Of a DNA stretch of 64,000 nucleotides, positions 1-8,890 are shown one piece after another; position 1 is the stretch's first letter, and the number at the start of each line of letters is the position of its first letter. Source of the stretch: Sandaracinus amylolyticus (GTDB taxonomy: Bacteria; Myxococcota_A; Polyangia; Polyangiales; Sandaracinaceae); assembly GCF_000737325.1 (NCBI RefSeq), contig NZ_CP011125.1, positions 4,402,001 to 4,466,000 on the forward strand, written 5' to 3'. The notes under the pieces were generated by a model that searched no databases, was not told the origin of the DNA, and saw nothing but the letters and a program-made list of their open reading frames with translations. The position numbers and the translations under genes were made by a program.

Positions 1-93
1 ACGCGTGAAGACGACCTTGCGTTCGGGCTCAGCCACGACGTGCGCGGTCGCCTCCAGGAACGCGTGCAGCGCGGCATCCGAACGAGCGTTCAT
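1..93 (-). CDS. 5' end of unknown protein (partial)
   Basis: An open frame on the minus strand begins with ATG at 93 and runs off the window edge without a stop, giving 31 residues that start [20 protein letters not shown]-like ribosome binding site lies just before the start. It is divergent from astB, with only about 35 bases between the two starts, so they would share a very short promoter region. Nothing in the visible residues identifies a family. Confidence 0.45.
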   Translation of the reverse strand, partial: MNARSDAALHAFLEATAHVVAEPERKVVFTR

Positions 94-128
94 CGTCCCT
101 CGCAGACCGGCGCTACCATGCGCGTCGC

Positions 129-1460
129 ATGACGGCCAAGGCGACCGAGGCGAACTTCGACGGGCTCGTGGGCCCGACTCACAACTACGCGGGCCTGTCG
201 TACGGCAACGTCGCGTCGACCTCGAACCTCGGCGGCACGAGCTCGCCGCGCACCGCCGCGCTGCAAGGTCTCGCGAAGATGAAGGCGCTCGCGGACCTCG
301 GGATCCCGCAGGGCATCCTTCCGCCGCAGGAGCGACCCGACGTGCACGCGCTGCGTCGCCTCGGGCTCTCGGGCGCGACCGACGCGCAGGTGATCGAGCG
401 AGCCGCGAAGGACGCGCCGATGTTGCTCGCGCTCTGTTGCTCCGCGTCGTCCATGTGGACCGCGAACGCCGCGACGATCGCGCCCAGCGCCGATACGCGC
501 GACGCGCGCGTGCACTTCACGCCCGCGAACCTGATCGATCGCCCGCACCGCGCGATCGAGCCCGCGCAGACCACGCGCACGCTGCGCGCGATCTTCTCCG
601 ACGAGTCGCGCTTCGTCGTGCACGAGCCGCTCGAGATGGGCCAGGCGTTCGCCGACGAGGGCGCGGCGAACCACACGCGCCTCGTCTCGGGCGATCACGC
701 GCTGCACCTGTTCGTCTACGGCCGTCGCGGGATCGGTGCGGATCCGAGCGCGCCCAAGAAGTTCCCGGCGCGACAGACGCTCGAAGCATCACAGGCAATC
801 GCGCGCCTCCACGGGCTCGACGACGCGCGCGCGCTCTTCGTGCAGCAGAGCCCCGACGTGATCGATCAGGGCGTGTTCCACAACGACGTGATCGCGGTCG
901 GGCATGGACAGATGCTCTTCTTCCACGAGCTCGCGTTTCGTGATCGCGACGACGTGCTCCGCGCGATCGCCGCACGCGTTCCCGGGTTCGAGGCCGTCGA
1001 GGTGCGCGCGTCGGAGGTGAGCGTCGAGGACGCGGTGAAGAGCTACCTCTTCAACTCGCAGATCCTCACGCTGCCCGGCGGTGGTCGCATCCTCGTCGCC
1101 CCCGAGGAGTGCCGCGAGGTCGCGCCCGTCGCGAAGCTGCTCGATCGCCTCGTCGACGAGGGCGTGTTCTCCGAGGTGAAGGTGTTCGATCTGCGCCAGA
1201 GCATGCGCAACGGCGGCGGCCCGGCGTGCCTACGGCTGCGCGTCGTGCTCGAGCCGGAGGAGATCGCCGCGGTGCGCCGGACGTGCTGGATGAACGAGCC
1301 GACGTACGACGTGCTCGTCGCGTGGGCCACCAAGCACTATCGCGATCGCCTCGAGCCGCGCGATCTCGCGGACCCGTCGTTGCTCGACGAGTCGCGCCGC
1401 GCGCTCGACGAGCTGACTGGCATCCTGGCGCTCGGATCGATCTATCCGTTTCAAAGATAG
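129..1460 (+). CDS. astB: N-succinylarginine dihydrolase
   Basis: AstB catalyses the second step of the arginine succinyltransferase (AST) catabolic pathway, converting N2-succinylarginine to N2-succinylornithine, ammonia and CO2 in the cytoplasm. The 443-residue length matches the family. The family opening motif ([18 protein letters not shown]) starts around residue 10. The guanidino-modifying active site is visible as Glu in the HEPLEMGQ stretch, His in VFHNDVIAV, and the catalytic Cys around residue 366 in [12 protein letters not shown]. No other ast gene is present, so the rest of the pathway must lie outside the window. The ATG at 129 is chosen because the family motif follows at once; no clear Shine-Dalgarno sequence precedes it. 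Confidence 0.95.
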   Translation: MTAKATEANFDGLVGPTHNYAGLSYGNVASTSNLGGTSSPRTAALQGLAKMKALADLGIPQGILPPQERPDVHALRRLGLSGATDAQVIERAAKDAPMLLALCCSASSMWTANAATIAPSADTRDARVHFTPANLIDRPHRAIEPAQTTRTLRAIFSDESRFVVHEPLEMGQAFADEGAANHTRLVSGDHALHLFVYGRRGIGADPSAPKKFPARQTLEASQAIARLHGLDDARALFVQQSPDVIDQGVFHNDVIAVGHGQMLFFHELAFRDRDDVLRAIAARVPGFEAVEVRASEVSVEDAVKSYLFNSQILTLPGGGRILVAPEECREVAPVAKLLDRLVDEGVFSEVKVFDLRQSMRNGGGPACLRLRVVLEPEEIAAVRRTCWMNEPTYDVLVAWATKHYRDRLEPRDLADPSLLDESRRALDELTGILALGSIYPFQR

Positions 1461-1539
1461 GCGCTTATCCGAGCGTATCGTGCAGATCGCTGGAAACGGC
1501 GCGCTTCTGCGCGGCACACGCGCTGCTCTGCGCGTCCGC

Positions 1540-1756
1540 GGGCCCGTAGCTCAAACGGACAGAGCACCGGAAAACGGCAGAACCGGACTGTAAAAGGCCG
1601 CATGCGACCTGCTACCGGCGTACGCGCTGGGTGTGGGGTGTGGGCAGGGTTGCGGATGCACCGAATGGCACGGAGATCCCGGGTCGCTAGGGAAGCGCGT
1701 TTCCCAAGACGCCTGCTTCGTGTATGCGGGTGCGGGTTCGATCCCCGCCGGGCCCG
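1540..1756 (+). tRNA. tRNA-Arg-like gene with central insertion
   Basis: The ends form a textbook tRNA. A perfect 7-bp acceptor stem pairs 1540-1546 with 1749-1755. A 4-bp D stem (GCTC 1549-1552 / GAGC 1562-1565) encloses a loop with the conserved GG. A perfect 5-bp T stem (1732-1736 / 1744-1748) closes the loop TTCGATC. The discriminator is G1756 and no CCA is encoded. A20 in the D loop and G73 fit arginine identity, and the 5' part resembles bacterial tRNA-Arg. However, 165 bases separate the D arm from the T stem, where about 22 are expected. One reading places an imperfect anticodon arm at 1711-1727 with loop CTTCGTG (anticodon UCG, Arg). Another pairs 1600-1604 with 1723-1727. I could not find group I intron core elements. 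Confidence 0.55.
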
Positions 1757-1763
1757 ATGGGGG

Positions 1764-2540
1764 TCAGAGCCCCGAGCTCTTCAGCGATGCGTCGGCCTCG
1801 GGCGTGCGCGGCAGGTGGATGCCGCACTCCTTCTTGCTGCCGAGGTAACGCCCGTCGCGCTCGTCCTGATCGAGCGTCGTCGGCGAGGTCGAGTGCACGT
1901 CGCCGATCGACCGGTAGCCGTAGTGGAAGAGCGGGTGGTACGGCAGGTCGTGCTCGACCATGTAGCGCTTCACGTCGTCGCGCGACCACGTGAGGATCGG
2001 ATGGATCTTGTACGTGCCGTCCTGCAGCTCGACGTGACGGAGGCTCGACCGGAACTCGGTCTGCGATCGACGCAGCCCCGCGACCCACGCGCGCGCGCCG
2101 AGCTCCGAGATCGCGCGGTCCATCGGCTCGACCTTCGTGATGCGGCCGTAGCGCGCGATCTCTTCTTCGGTGCCGTCCCACAGCCGCCCGTGGAGCGCTT
2201 CCATGCGCGCGGCGGTGAGCTTCGGCGAGTAGACCTTCAGGTTCAGATCGAAGCGCTGCGCGAGCTCTTCGGCGAACTGGTAGGTCTCGGGGAACAGGTA
2301 CCCGGTGTCGAGGAACACGACCGGGATGCGTGGCGCGACGCGCGTCACGAGGTGCAGCATCAGCGCGCTCTCCGCGCCGAAGCTCGAGCTCATGATCATC
2401 GACTCGCCGAACGTCTCGAGCCCCCACGCGATCACGTCCTCGGCGGACGCGCCCTCGAACCGCGCGTTGACCGCATCCAGGTCCAGCGCTGTCGCGCCTT
2501 CGGGTGAAGGCGAGGGGACCAGTCGAAGCGCTTCGCGCAT
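1764..2540 (-). CDS. cysH: Phosphoadenosine phosphosulfate reductase
   Basis: CysH reduces activated sulfate (PAPS, possibly APS) to sulfite using thioredoxin or glutaredoxin during sulfate assimilation. The 258-residue protein has the P-loop-like nucleotide motif SSSFGAES near residue 52, VVFLDTGYLFPET near 75, and the redox-active Cys in the C-terminal KKECGIH motif near residue 240. The CC and CxxC cysteines that bind the 4Fe-4S cluster of APS reductases are absent, so the PAPS-specific type is favoured. The open frame extends far upstream, but those residues are Arg-rich shadow translation, so the ATG at 2540 is used. It diverges from an iron-sulfur flavoprotein fusion. A TTGACA hexamer lies about 28 bases upstream on its strand, but I see no good -10 box. 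Confidence 0.93.
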   Translation of the reverse strand: MREALRLVPSPSPEGATALDLDAVNARFEGASAEDVIAWGLETFGESMIMSSSFGAESALMLHLVTRVAPRIPVVFLDTGYLFPETYQFAEELAQRFDLNLKVYSPKLTAARMEALHGRLWDGTEEEIARYGRITKVEPMDRAISELGARAWVAGLRRSQTEFRSSLRHVELQDGTYKIHPILTWSRDDVKRYMVEHDLPYHPLFHYGYRSIGDVHSTSPTTLDQDERDGRYLGSKKECGIHLPRTPEADASLKSSGL

Positions 2541-2632
2541 GGCCGGAGTCTGGTCCCCGTGTCCGCAGATTGTCAATCGGCGAACCGTGGAATCTCCCGG
2601 ATCGGCCGTGATCCCGTTGCGAATCACGGCGT

Positions 2633-2660
2633 TTGATTCTTGACTCGAACGCTGTAGTAT
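2633..2660 (+). promoter_or_regulatory. Candidate sigma-70 promoter
   Basis: TTGATT at 2633-2638 is followed after 16 bases by TAGTAT at 2655-2660, about 45 bases before the ATG of the flavoprotein fusion. This AT-rich spot stands out in very GC-rich surroundings, in the divergent region with cysH. It is a pattern match only. Confidence 0.4.
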
Positions 2661-2705
2661 CGGCCCGCGAAACGGCGCCCAGGCGCGCGCCGTACACGTC
2701 ACGAG

Positions 2706-4952
2706 ATGCCCTTCGCGCGCTACGCACGGTGGCTCCACACCCGCTGGCCCGCGGGCGGCGTCGAGCGTCTGCCGATCGTCGGCGAGGACGGCGCGACCGA
2801 CGTGCCCGGACTGCGCATCGCGGGCGATCTCACGGGCGTGCCGCTGCTCAAGCTCGCGATCGACTCCGCGGTGCGGGCGGTGCGCGCATTCTCCCGCGAG
2901 CTCGATCGGGACCCCCAGCGCGATCGCGCGCAGCTCGATCTCGTGATCGTCGGCGGCGGCGTCGCCGGCATCGCGGCGGCGATCGAGGCGCGCGCGTGCG
3001 GGCTGCGTGCCGAGGTGATCGAGGCGTCGCGCGCGTTCGACACCGTGCACGAGCTCCCGGCGCGCAAGCCGATCTTCACGTACCCGACGGAGCTCCGGCC
3101 CGAGGGCGCGATGCAGGTCGCGGCCGGCGTGCGCGAGACGCTGATCGACGAGCTCGAGGCGCAGCGCATCGCGCACGCGATCGAGCCGCGCGCAGGCCGC
3201 GTGACGCACGTCGAGCGCGACGGCGCCGTGCTCGCGGTGCACCTCGAAGAAGGCGCGCCGGTGCACGCCCGCCGAGTGCTGATCGCGATCGGGCGCACCG
3301 GCGATCCCCGGCGCCTCGGAGTGCCGGGAGAGGATCTCGAGCACGTCCACCATCGCCTCTACGATCCCGCGGATCATCGCGGGGAGCGCGTGCTCGTCGT
3401 CGGCGGTGGCGACTCCGCGTGCGAGACCGCGCTCGCGCTCGCGCGCGAGGGCGCGAAGGTCACGATGGTGCATCGCGGCGCTGATCTCGCGCGCGCCAAG
3501 CACGAGAACGCCGAGGCGGTGCGCGCCGAGCGCGCGATCGATCTGCGCCTCGGGACGCGGGTGCGCGCGATCGAGCCCACGCGCGTGCATCTCGAAGACG
3601 GCACGTCGCCCGAGATCGATCGCGTCTTCGCGATGCTCGGACGCGAGGCACCGCTCGAGCTCCTGCGTCGCTCGCGCGTCCGCATCGCGCGCGAATGGAG
3701 CCCGCGCGCGATCGTCTCGATGATCGCGTTCCTCGCGCTCTGCACGTTCGTCTACACGTGGAAGTCCGGCGGTGCGCTCACGCGCACGTTCCAGGATCGC
3801 GGCTGGTTCCCGTTCGGGATCGGCGACGCGCTCGCGCCCGCGGCGGGATCGGCGCTGCACACGATCACGATCTCGCTCGAGGAGCCAGGCTTCTGGTACT
3901 CGACCGCGTACAGCGCGGCCGTGCTCGGCTTCGGCATCGCGCGCATCCGACGACGACGCACGCCCTACGTCACGAAGCAGACGATCACGCTGACGCTCGT
4001 GCAGCTGATCCCGCTCTTCGTGTTGCCGTACTTCGTGCTCCCGCTGCTCGGTCGTGCGGGCGTGTTCGACGCGGGCGCGATGGCCGCGCTCGCCGATGGC
4101 CTCTTTCCGCGCGTCGAGTACGGGCACGGTCGCGAGTACTGGCGCGCGTTCGGCCTCGTGCTCGCGTGGCCGCTGTTCATCTGGAACGTGTTCACCGAGC
4201 GGCCCATGTGGCTCTGGCTCGGCATCTCGCTGGTCCAGACGTTCGTGATCATCCCGCTGATCGTGCGGCGCTGGGGGAAGGGCGCGTACTGCGGGTGGAT
4301 CTGCTCGTGCGGTGCGCTGGCCGAGACGCTCGGCGATGCGCATCGCGAGAAGATGCCGCACGGCCCGTTCTGGAACCGACTGAACATGCTCGGGCAGGTC
4401 GTGCTCGGCGCGGTGTTCGTGCTGCTCTTCCTGCGCGTGGTGAGCTGGATCCAGCCGCGATCGTGGCCCGGGTATCTGTTCGGTCGATGGTTCCGCGCCG
4501 GGCTATCGAACCTGTCGATGCTCTGGATCCCGCTCGACTACTACCACGTGGTCGACATCCTCTTCGCCGGCATCCTGGGCGTCGGCCTGTACTTCTGGAT
4601 GAGCGGCCGCACGTGGTGTCGCTTCGCGTGCCCGCTCGCCGCGCTGATGCACGTCTACCAGCGCGCGTTCGGCCTGTTCCGCATCTTCGCGGACAAGAAG
4701 AAGTGCATCTCGTGCAACCGCTGCACGAGCGCGTGCCACCAGGGCATCGACGTGATGGCGTTCGCGCAGCGCGGCGCGCCGATGGAGGACCCGCAGTGCG
4801 TGCGCTGCTCCGCGTGCGTGCAGACGTGCCCGACCGGCGTGCTCACGTTCGGCCGCTACGACGGCGCGAAGAACATCGTGCTCGACGGAACGCTCGCGTC
4901 CCCGGTGCACATGCGCGAGGACGGCAAGCGCGGCCTCGCGGTCGTGCGCTGA
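2706..4952 (+). CDS. FAD/NAD(P)-binding domain fused to 4Fe-4S membrane protein
   Basis: This 748-residue protein joins two electron-transfer modules. Residues about 75-330 are a two-dinucleotide-binding flavoprotein (VIVGGGVAGIAAA and VLVVGGGDSACETA) related to thioredoxin reductase or YpdA. It lacks the redox CxxC, and the FAD-binding tail-like motif (VPGLRIAGDL) sits at the N terminus, ahead of the first nucleotide fold. Residues about 335-640 hold several membrane segments with NapH/NosR-type motifs (YCGWICSCGAL; WCRFACPLAAL). Two 4Fe-4S motifs follow, CISCNRCTSACHQG and CVRCSACVQTCPTG. The architecture suggests electrons pass from NAD(P)H through flavin and iron-sulfur centres to or across the membrane; the acceptor is unknown. 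It diverges from cysH and has its own candidate promoter. Confidence 0.85.
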   Translation: MPFARYARWLHTRWPAGGVERLPIVGEDGATDVPGLRIAGDLTGVPLLKLAIDSAVRAVRAFSRELDRDPQRDRAQLDLVIVGGGVAGIAAAIEARACGLRAEVIEASRAFDTVHELPARKPIFTYPTELRPEGAMQVAAGVRETLIDELEAQRIAHAIEPRAGRVTHVERDGAVLAVHLEEGAPVHARRVLIAIGRTGDPRRLGVPGEDLEHVHHRLYDPADHRGERVLVVGGGDSACETALALAREGAKVTMVHRGADLARAKHENAEAVRAERAIDLRLGTRVRAIEPTRVHLEDGTSPEIDRVFAMLGREAPLELLRRSRVRIAREWSPRAIVSMIAFLALCTFVYTWKSGGALTRTFQDRGWFPFGIGDALAPAAGSALHTITISLEEPGFWYSTAYSAAVLGFGIARIRRRRTPYVTKQTITLTLVQLIPLFVLPYFVLPLLGRAGVFDAGAMAALADGLFPRVEYGHGREYWRAFGLVLAWPLFIWNVFTERPMWLWLGISLVQTFVIIPLIVRRWGKGAYCGWICSCGALAETLGDAHREKMPHGPFWNRLNMLGQVVLGAVFVLLFLRVVSWIQPRSWPGYLFGRWFRAGLSNLSMLWIPLDYYHVVDILFAGILGVGLYFWMSGRTWCRFACPLAALMHVYQRAFGLFRIFADKKKCISCNRCTSACHQGIDVMAFAQRGAPMEDPQCVRCSACVQTCPTGVLTFGRYDGAKNIVLDGTLASPVHMREDGKRGLAVVR

Positions 4953-4955
4953 CGC

Positions 4956-5555
4956 TCACCGTCGTGGCGCTCGTCGCCATCCAGCGCGAACGAGCTCGGC
5001 GACGAGCTCGTCGCGCAGAGAAGCGTCGGGGCCGAAGCCCGCGACGCGACCGAAGCACGAGGTCACACTGACGACCGGCGCGTCCTCCCAGAGGTCGAGC
5101 TCGACGGCGGCTTCGCCGCGCACGACGAGCGCGCGCTCGCCGAGAGGACGCAGCGCGCCGATGCGACTCGCCAGCTCTGCTGCCTGCAGCGCATCGTCGC
5201 CCTGCATGAGCATCTCGCCGGTGCACGCAGCGAACTGCGCCCCTGGTTCGGTGTCCACCAGCCACACACACATGGTGTTTTCGATCTCGCCGATGGAGAG
5301 CCAACGCCGAGTGCTCTGCTCGCGAGTGGCGATCGCGATCTCATGGTCGGCGATCGCAGGTGCGCGTCGCCGCACGTCGGCTGCGATCAGCCCGAGATCG
5401 CGCGACGACATCGCTCCGACCCGCGCGAGCTGATCGTCCGCGACGAAGCTCGCGCTGCGACAGTCCGCCCAGAACGCGTCGAAGCCTCCCGGATACGACG
5501 CCTCGAGCGTGCCGCGCCGGACGAACAGACTCGCGTACTCGAGGACGATCGCCAC
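4956..5555 (-). CDS. Hypothetical protein downstream of FHA-GGDEF gene
   Basis: This 199-residue soluble protein has no signal peptide and no motif I recognise. It starts with GTG at 5555, only four bases after the stop of the FHA-diguanylate cyclase gene, so the two are surely cotranscribed. The sequence is balanced, with many acidic residues and a few Cys, and reads like a globular regulatory or effector protein. Its stop lies three bases beyond the stop of the convergent flavoprotein fusion. A role in the same signalling unit is inferred from position only. Confidence 0.75.
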   Translation of the reverse strand: MAIVLEYASLFVRRGTLEASYPGGFDAFWADCRSASFVADDQLARVGAMSSRDLGLIAADVRRRAPAIADHEIAIATREQSTRRWLSIGEIENTMCVWLVDTEPGAQFAACTGEMLMQGDDALQAAELASRIGALRPLGERALVVRGEAAVELDLWEDAPVVSVTSCFGRVAGFGPDASLRDELVAELVRAGWRRAPRR

Positions 5556-5559
5556 GCGC

Positions 5560-6456
5560 TCAGCTGCACACGCGGTTGCGGCCGCCGCGCTTCGCTTCGT
5601 AGAGCTTCTCGTCGGCTTCTTTCACGAGCTCCGCGGGGTCGACGACGCCTTCGGTCCACTCCGCGACCCCGAGGCTGATCGTCACCGGGATGATCGTGCC
5701 CTCGAACCGGAACGTGCTGTCCTGCACCGCGCGCCGCAGCTTGTCGGCGAGCAGCGCCGCGCCGTCCTTGCCGACCTCGGGCAGGATCACCGCGAACTCC
5801 TCGCCACCGGTGCGCGCCGGTACGTCGTCGCGCCGCACGCGCCCGCGCACCGGCGCACCGAGCTGACGCAGCACCGCATCGCCCGCGAGGTGCCCGTACG
5901 TGTCGTTGATCTTCTTGAAGTGATCGATGTCGAAGAGCACCAGCGAGAAGCTGCGCTCGTAGCGCTTCGCGCGGGAGATCTCCTTCTCGAGCGACTCGGT
6001 GAAGAAGCGCTTGTTGTGGAGCTCGGTGAGACCGTCGACGGTCATCAGCCGATAGATCTCCTCGTGATACTGCGCTTCCATGTTGCCGCCGACGATGAAC
6101 TTGAAGATCGTGCGCCCGATCTTCAGCTGATCGCCGTCGCGCAGCACGATCTCGTCGACGAGCTCGTCGTTGACGTACGTGCCGTTCGTCGAGCCGAGGT
6201 CGCGGATCGTGTAGCCGTCGCCGAGGCGCGAGATGCGCGCGTGGTTGCGCGACACGCTCTCCTGATCGACCTGCACGTCGCACTTGCTCGAGCGGCCGAT
6301 CACGCAGGGCTCTTCGCCGAGCGGCACGCGGCGCCCGAGGTCCTCGCCGTAGATGATGACGAGGCAGGCCTCGCGAGACCCGCCCGCCTTCTTCGACGGG
6401 TGTGAGATGACCGTGACGACCGTCTTGTTCGGATTGGTCGTCCGCTCGTCCTCCAT
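5560..6456 (-). CDS. FHA domain diguanylate cyclase
   Basis: The protein (298 residues) couples a phosphothreonine-binding FHA domain to a GGDEF domain that makes cyclic di-GMP. The FHA domain covers about residues 30-120, with GRSSKCDVQVDQESVSRNHA and LGSTNGTYVND. The GGDEF domain covers about 130-298, with FDIDHFKKINDTYGH and the active-site variant GGEEF at 217-221, which is expected to be active. Myxobacteria carry many Ser/Thr kinases, so phosphorylation-dependent control of c-di-GMP synthesis is a natural inference. The ATG at 6456 is used because the frame beyond it is Arg-rich shadow sequence. It is cotranscribed with a hypothetical gene four bases downstream and divergent from a transpeptidase gene. 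Confidence 0.92.
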   Translation of the reverse strand: MEDERTTNPNKTVVTVISHPSKKAGGSREACLVIIYGEDLGRRVPLGEEPCVIGRSSKCDVQVDQESVSRNHARISRLGDGYTIRDLGSTNGTYVNDELVDEIVLRDGDQLKIGRTIFKFIVGGNMEAQYHEEIYRLMTVDGLTELHNKRFFTESLEKEISRAKRYERSFSLVLFDIDHFKKINDTYGHLAGDAVLRQLGAPVRGRVRRDDVPARTGGEEFAVILPEVGKDGAALLADKLRRAVQDSTFRFEGTIIPVTISLGVAEWTEGVVDPAELVKEADEKLYEAKRGGRNRVCS

Positions 6457-6555
6457 GAAGGCGTGATCATCGCGAAAGAACAGTTGCAGCGCAAGCGGGC
6501 GTCCAGACGGTCGCTTTGTTGACTCACGGATCGGCGAGCTGCGACGTTGACGTGC

Positions 6556-7827
6556 ATGGTGAGGTCCCGGATCGCGCGGCTGCTCGTGGCGATCGCGATG
6601 ATCGGCGCGACGGGATCGATCCACGTCTCGCCGACCCACGCGGACGATCCGATCGACGCCGCGCCGCGCCGCGCCGCGCGTGCGTCGAGCCCGGAGCGCA
6701 CCACCGCGCCCGCGGCGCGCCCCCCACGCGCGCTGCGTGCCCTCGATCCCCGCGCGCATCGCGCCGTCGACGGGACCTTGGTGAGCGATCTGGCCGACGG
6801 CTCGACCGCGATCCTCACGCTCGATCCCGGGCTGCAGGGCGAGATGGAGGGGCTCTTCGAGCGCTACGAGGTGCCGTGGGGCGCGCTGGTCGCGATCGAG
6901 CCCTCGACCGGGCGCGTGCTCGCGTACGTGAGCCACTCGAGCGCGGAGGCCGATGCCGAGGATCTCGTGCTCGCCCCGAGCGCGCCGGCGGCCTCGGTGT
7001 TCAAGGTGATCACCGGCGCGGCGCTGATCGACGCGGGCGTCGGGCCCACGACGCGAGTCTGCTATCACGGCGGCGGCAGCCGCCTGCTGCGCGAGCACCT
7101 CGAGGACGATCCGCGGCGCGACACGCTCTGCGCGACGCTCGAGGACGCGATGGGCGGATCGATCAACGCGGTGTTCGCCAAGCTCTCCGATCGCCACCTC
7201 GAGCCCGCGACGATGGAGCGCTACGCGTCGGCGTTCGGGTTCGGCGAGGCGCTGCCGTTCGACGTGCCGACCACGCCGAGCCCCATCGACGTGCCCGAGG
7301 ACCGCCTCGAGCGCGCGCGCGCCGCCGCGGGCTTCTGGCACTCGCGCCTGTCGCCGCTGCACGGCGCGCTGATCGCGGCGACGATCGCGAACGACGGAGC
7401 GATGCCGCGCGCGCGCATCGTGGAGTCGTTGATCGACGGGGAAGGGCACGTCGCGTACGAGCAGCGCCCCGCGGTGCATCGTCAGGTGATCGGACGGCTC
7501 AGCGCGCGCGCGCTCAACCGGATGATGCAGCGCACCGTCTCGCACGGGACCGCGCGGCGCGCGTTCCACGACGAGCGCGGCAACGCGTTCCTCCCGGGCA
7601 TTCGCGTCGCGGGCAAGACCGGCACGCTGAGCGCGGAGCGCCCGTATCGCGGCTACACGTGGTTCGTCGGGTTCGCGCCCGCGGATCGCCCGCAGATCGC
7701 CGTCGCGGCGCTGGTCGTGAACAGGCCCGAGTGGCGCATCAAGGCGAGCTTCGTCGCGCGCGAGGCGCTGCGGCACTGGCTCGTCACGCGTCCGCGCCAG
7801 CAGCGTGCCGCCCGCGCGGCCGAGTAA
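6556..7827 (+). CDS. Penicillin-binding transpeptidase domain protein
   Basis: This is a D,D-transpeptidase-like protein of 423 residues that would cross-link peptidoglycan in the periplasm. An N-terminal hydrophobic segment (about residues 6-30) is a signal peptide or anchor. The three penicillin-binding motifs are present: SxxK as SVFK at 147-150, SxN as SIN at 202-204, and KTGT near residue 353. No glycosyltransferase domain or recognisable dimerisation domain precedes the transpeptidase, so it is a compact single-domain form. An in-frame TTG lies three codons upstream of the chosen ATG. The gene is divergent from the FHA-GGDEF gene and its stop abuts that of the PilT-like gene. Confidence 0.9.
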   Translation: MVRSRIARLLVAIAMIGATGSIHVSPTHADDPIDAAPRRAARASSPERTTAPAARPPRALRALDPRAHRAVDGTLVSDLADGSTAILTLDPGLQGEMEGLFERYEVPWGALVAIEPSTGRVLAYVSHSSAEADAEDLVLAPSAPAASVFKVITGAALIDAGVGPTTRVCYHGGGSRLLREHLEDDPRRDTLCATLEDAMGGSINAVFAKLSDRHLEPATMERYASAFGFGEALPFDVPTTPSPIDVPEDRLERARAAAGFWHSRLSPLHGALIAATIANDGAMPRARIVESLIDGEGHVAYEQRPAVHRQVIGRLSARALNRMMQRTVSHGTARRAFHDERGNAFLPGIRVAGKTGTLSAERPYRGYTWFVGFAPADRPQIAVAALVVNRPEWRIKASFVAREALRHWLVTRPRQQRAARAAE

Positions 7828-8868
7828 TCAGCCCAGCGCGGAGCGCGCGGTCTCGACCGTGACGAGGCCGTTCTTCACGTGCTCGCGCACGTGCATCTCG
7901 AACGTCTGCATCCCGTAGGGATGCGCGCCGCGCTCCATGATGTCCTTCAGCGGCGGGTTGCCCTCGGGCTTGCGGATCGTCTCGCGCGCGGTGCCGGTCA
8001 CGACGAGCAGCTCGAGCGCGAGCACCATGCCGCGTCCGTCCGCCGCGGGCAGCAGGCGCTGCGCGAGGATCGCCTTCACGTTGTCCGCGAAGCGCTCGCG
8101 CGTCTCCTGGGGATCCGAGCTCTGCGCGAGCGAGAGCACGCGGCCCACCGTGCGCGCGACGTCCGGCGTGTGCAGCGTCGAGAGCACGAGGTGGCCCGTC
8201 TCGCTCGCCTTGAGCGCGATGTCCATCGTCTCCTCGTCGCGGATCTCGCCGACGAGGATCACGTCGGGATCCTGGCGCAGCGCAGCGCGCAGCGCGGTCG
8301 CGAAGTCGGGCGTGTCGATCCCGATCTCGCGCTGCGACACCGACGCGAGGTTGTCGGCGTGGATGAACTCGATCGGATCCTCGATCGTGACGATGTGCAC
8401 GCGCTGCGTCGCGTTGAGGTGCCCGATCATCGACGCGAGCGTGCTCGACTTCCCGTTTCCCGCGGCGCCGCACACGAGGATCATCCCGCGCTCGAGCTCC
8501 GCGAGCTGCGGGAGGATCGCCGGCAGGCGCAGCTCCTCGAACGTCGGGATCTTCAGCGGGATCGAGCGCAGCGCGAGCGCGAGCGAGCCGCGCTGGCGAT
8601 AGACGTTGACGCGATACCGACCGACGCCCGGGATCGAATAGGACGTGTCGTACTGCTGCAGATCGTCGACGGTGCCCTTGTAGCGCGAGCGCTTGAGCAC
8701 GACCTCGGCGAGCTCGCGCGTGTGCTGCGGCTGGAGCTTGTCGCCCTGCAGGTAGTGGAGGACGCCGCTGACGCGGAAGGCGGGCGGCTGCCCGACCTTG
8801 AGCAGCACGTCGCTCGCCTTGTACTGCACGCCCTTCTTCAGCAGCCCCTGGAGGACCGACTCGTCCAT
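7828..8868 (-). CDS. pilT: PilT-like twitching motility ATPase
   Basis: This cytoplasmic hexameric ATPase family powers retraction of type IV pili. The 346-residue length matches PilT/PilU. The Walker A motif is GAAGNGKSS at residues 134-142, a variant of the usual GPTGSGKST. The Asp-box and Walker B region (VTIEDPIEF, DPDVILVGEIRDEET) and the His-box (HLVLSTLHT) are intact. Myxobacteria often have several PilT paralogues, and no other pil gene is nearby, so it may be a PilU or accessory paralogue rather than the main retraction motor. A SPOR-domain gene lies just upstream on the same strand with a 22-base gap, suggesting cotranscription. Confidence 0.88.
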   Translation of the reverse strand: MDESVLQGLLKKGVQYKASDVLLKVGQPPAFRVSGVLHYLQGDKLQPQHTRELAEVVLKRSRYKGTVDDLQQYDTSYSIPGVGRYRVNVYRQRGSLALALRSIPLKIPTFEELRLPAILPQLAELERGMILVCGAAGNGKSSTLASMIGHLNATQRVHIVTIEDPIEFIHADNLASVSQREIGIDTPDFATALRAALRQDPDVILVGEIRDEETMDIALKASETGHLVLSTLHTPDVARTVGRVLSLAQSSDPQETRERFADNVKAILAQRLLPAADGRGMVLALELLVVTGTARETIRKPEGNPPLKDIMERGAHPYGMQTFEMHVREHVKNGLVTVETARSALG

Positions 8869-8890
8869 TCGGGCTGCGATGGTACCGCGA

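Noticed and set aside
1540-1756. Transfer-messenger RNA (tmRNA) reading of the interrupted tRNA-like gene
   Set aside because: A true D stem is present, the acceptor stem lacks the G-U identity pair of tmRNA, and the conserved tmRNA ends are absent.
1764-4361. Very long minus-strand frame extending cysH to 865 residues
   Set aside because: The upstream part lies antisense to the flavoprotein fusion, is Arg/His-rich and matches no family; it is a high-GC shadow.
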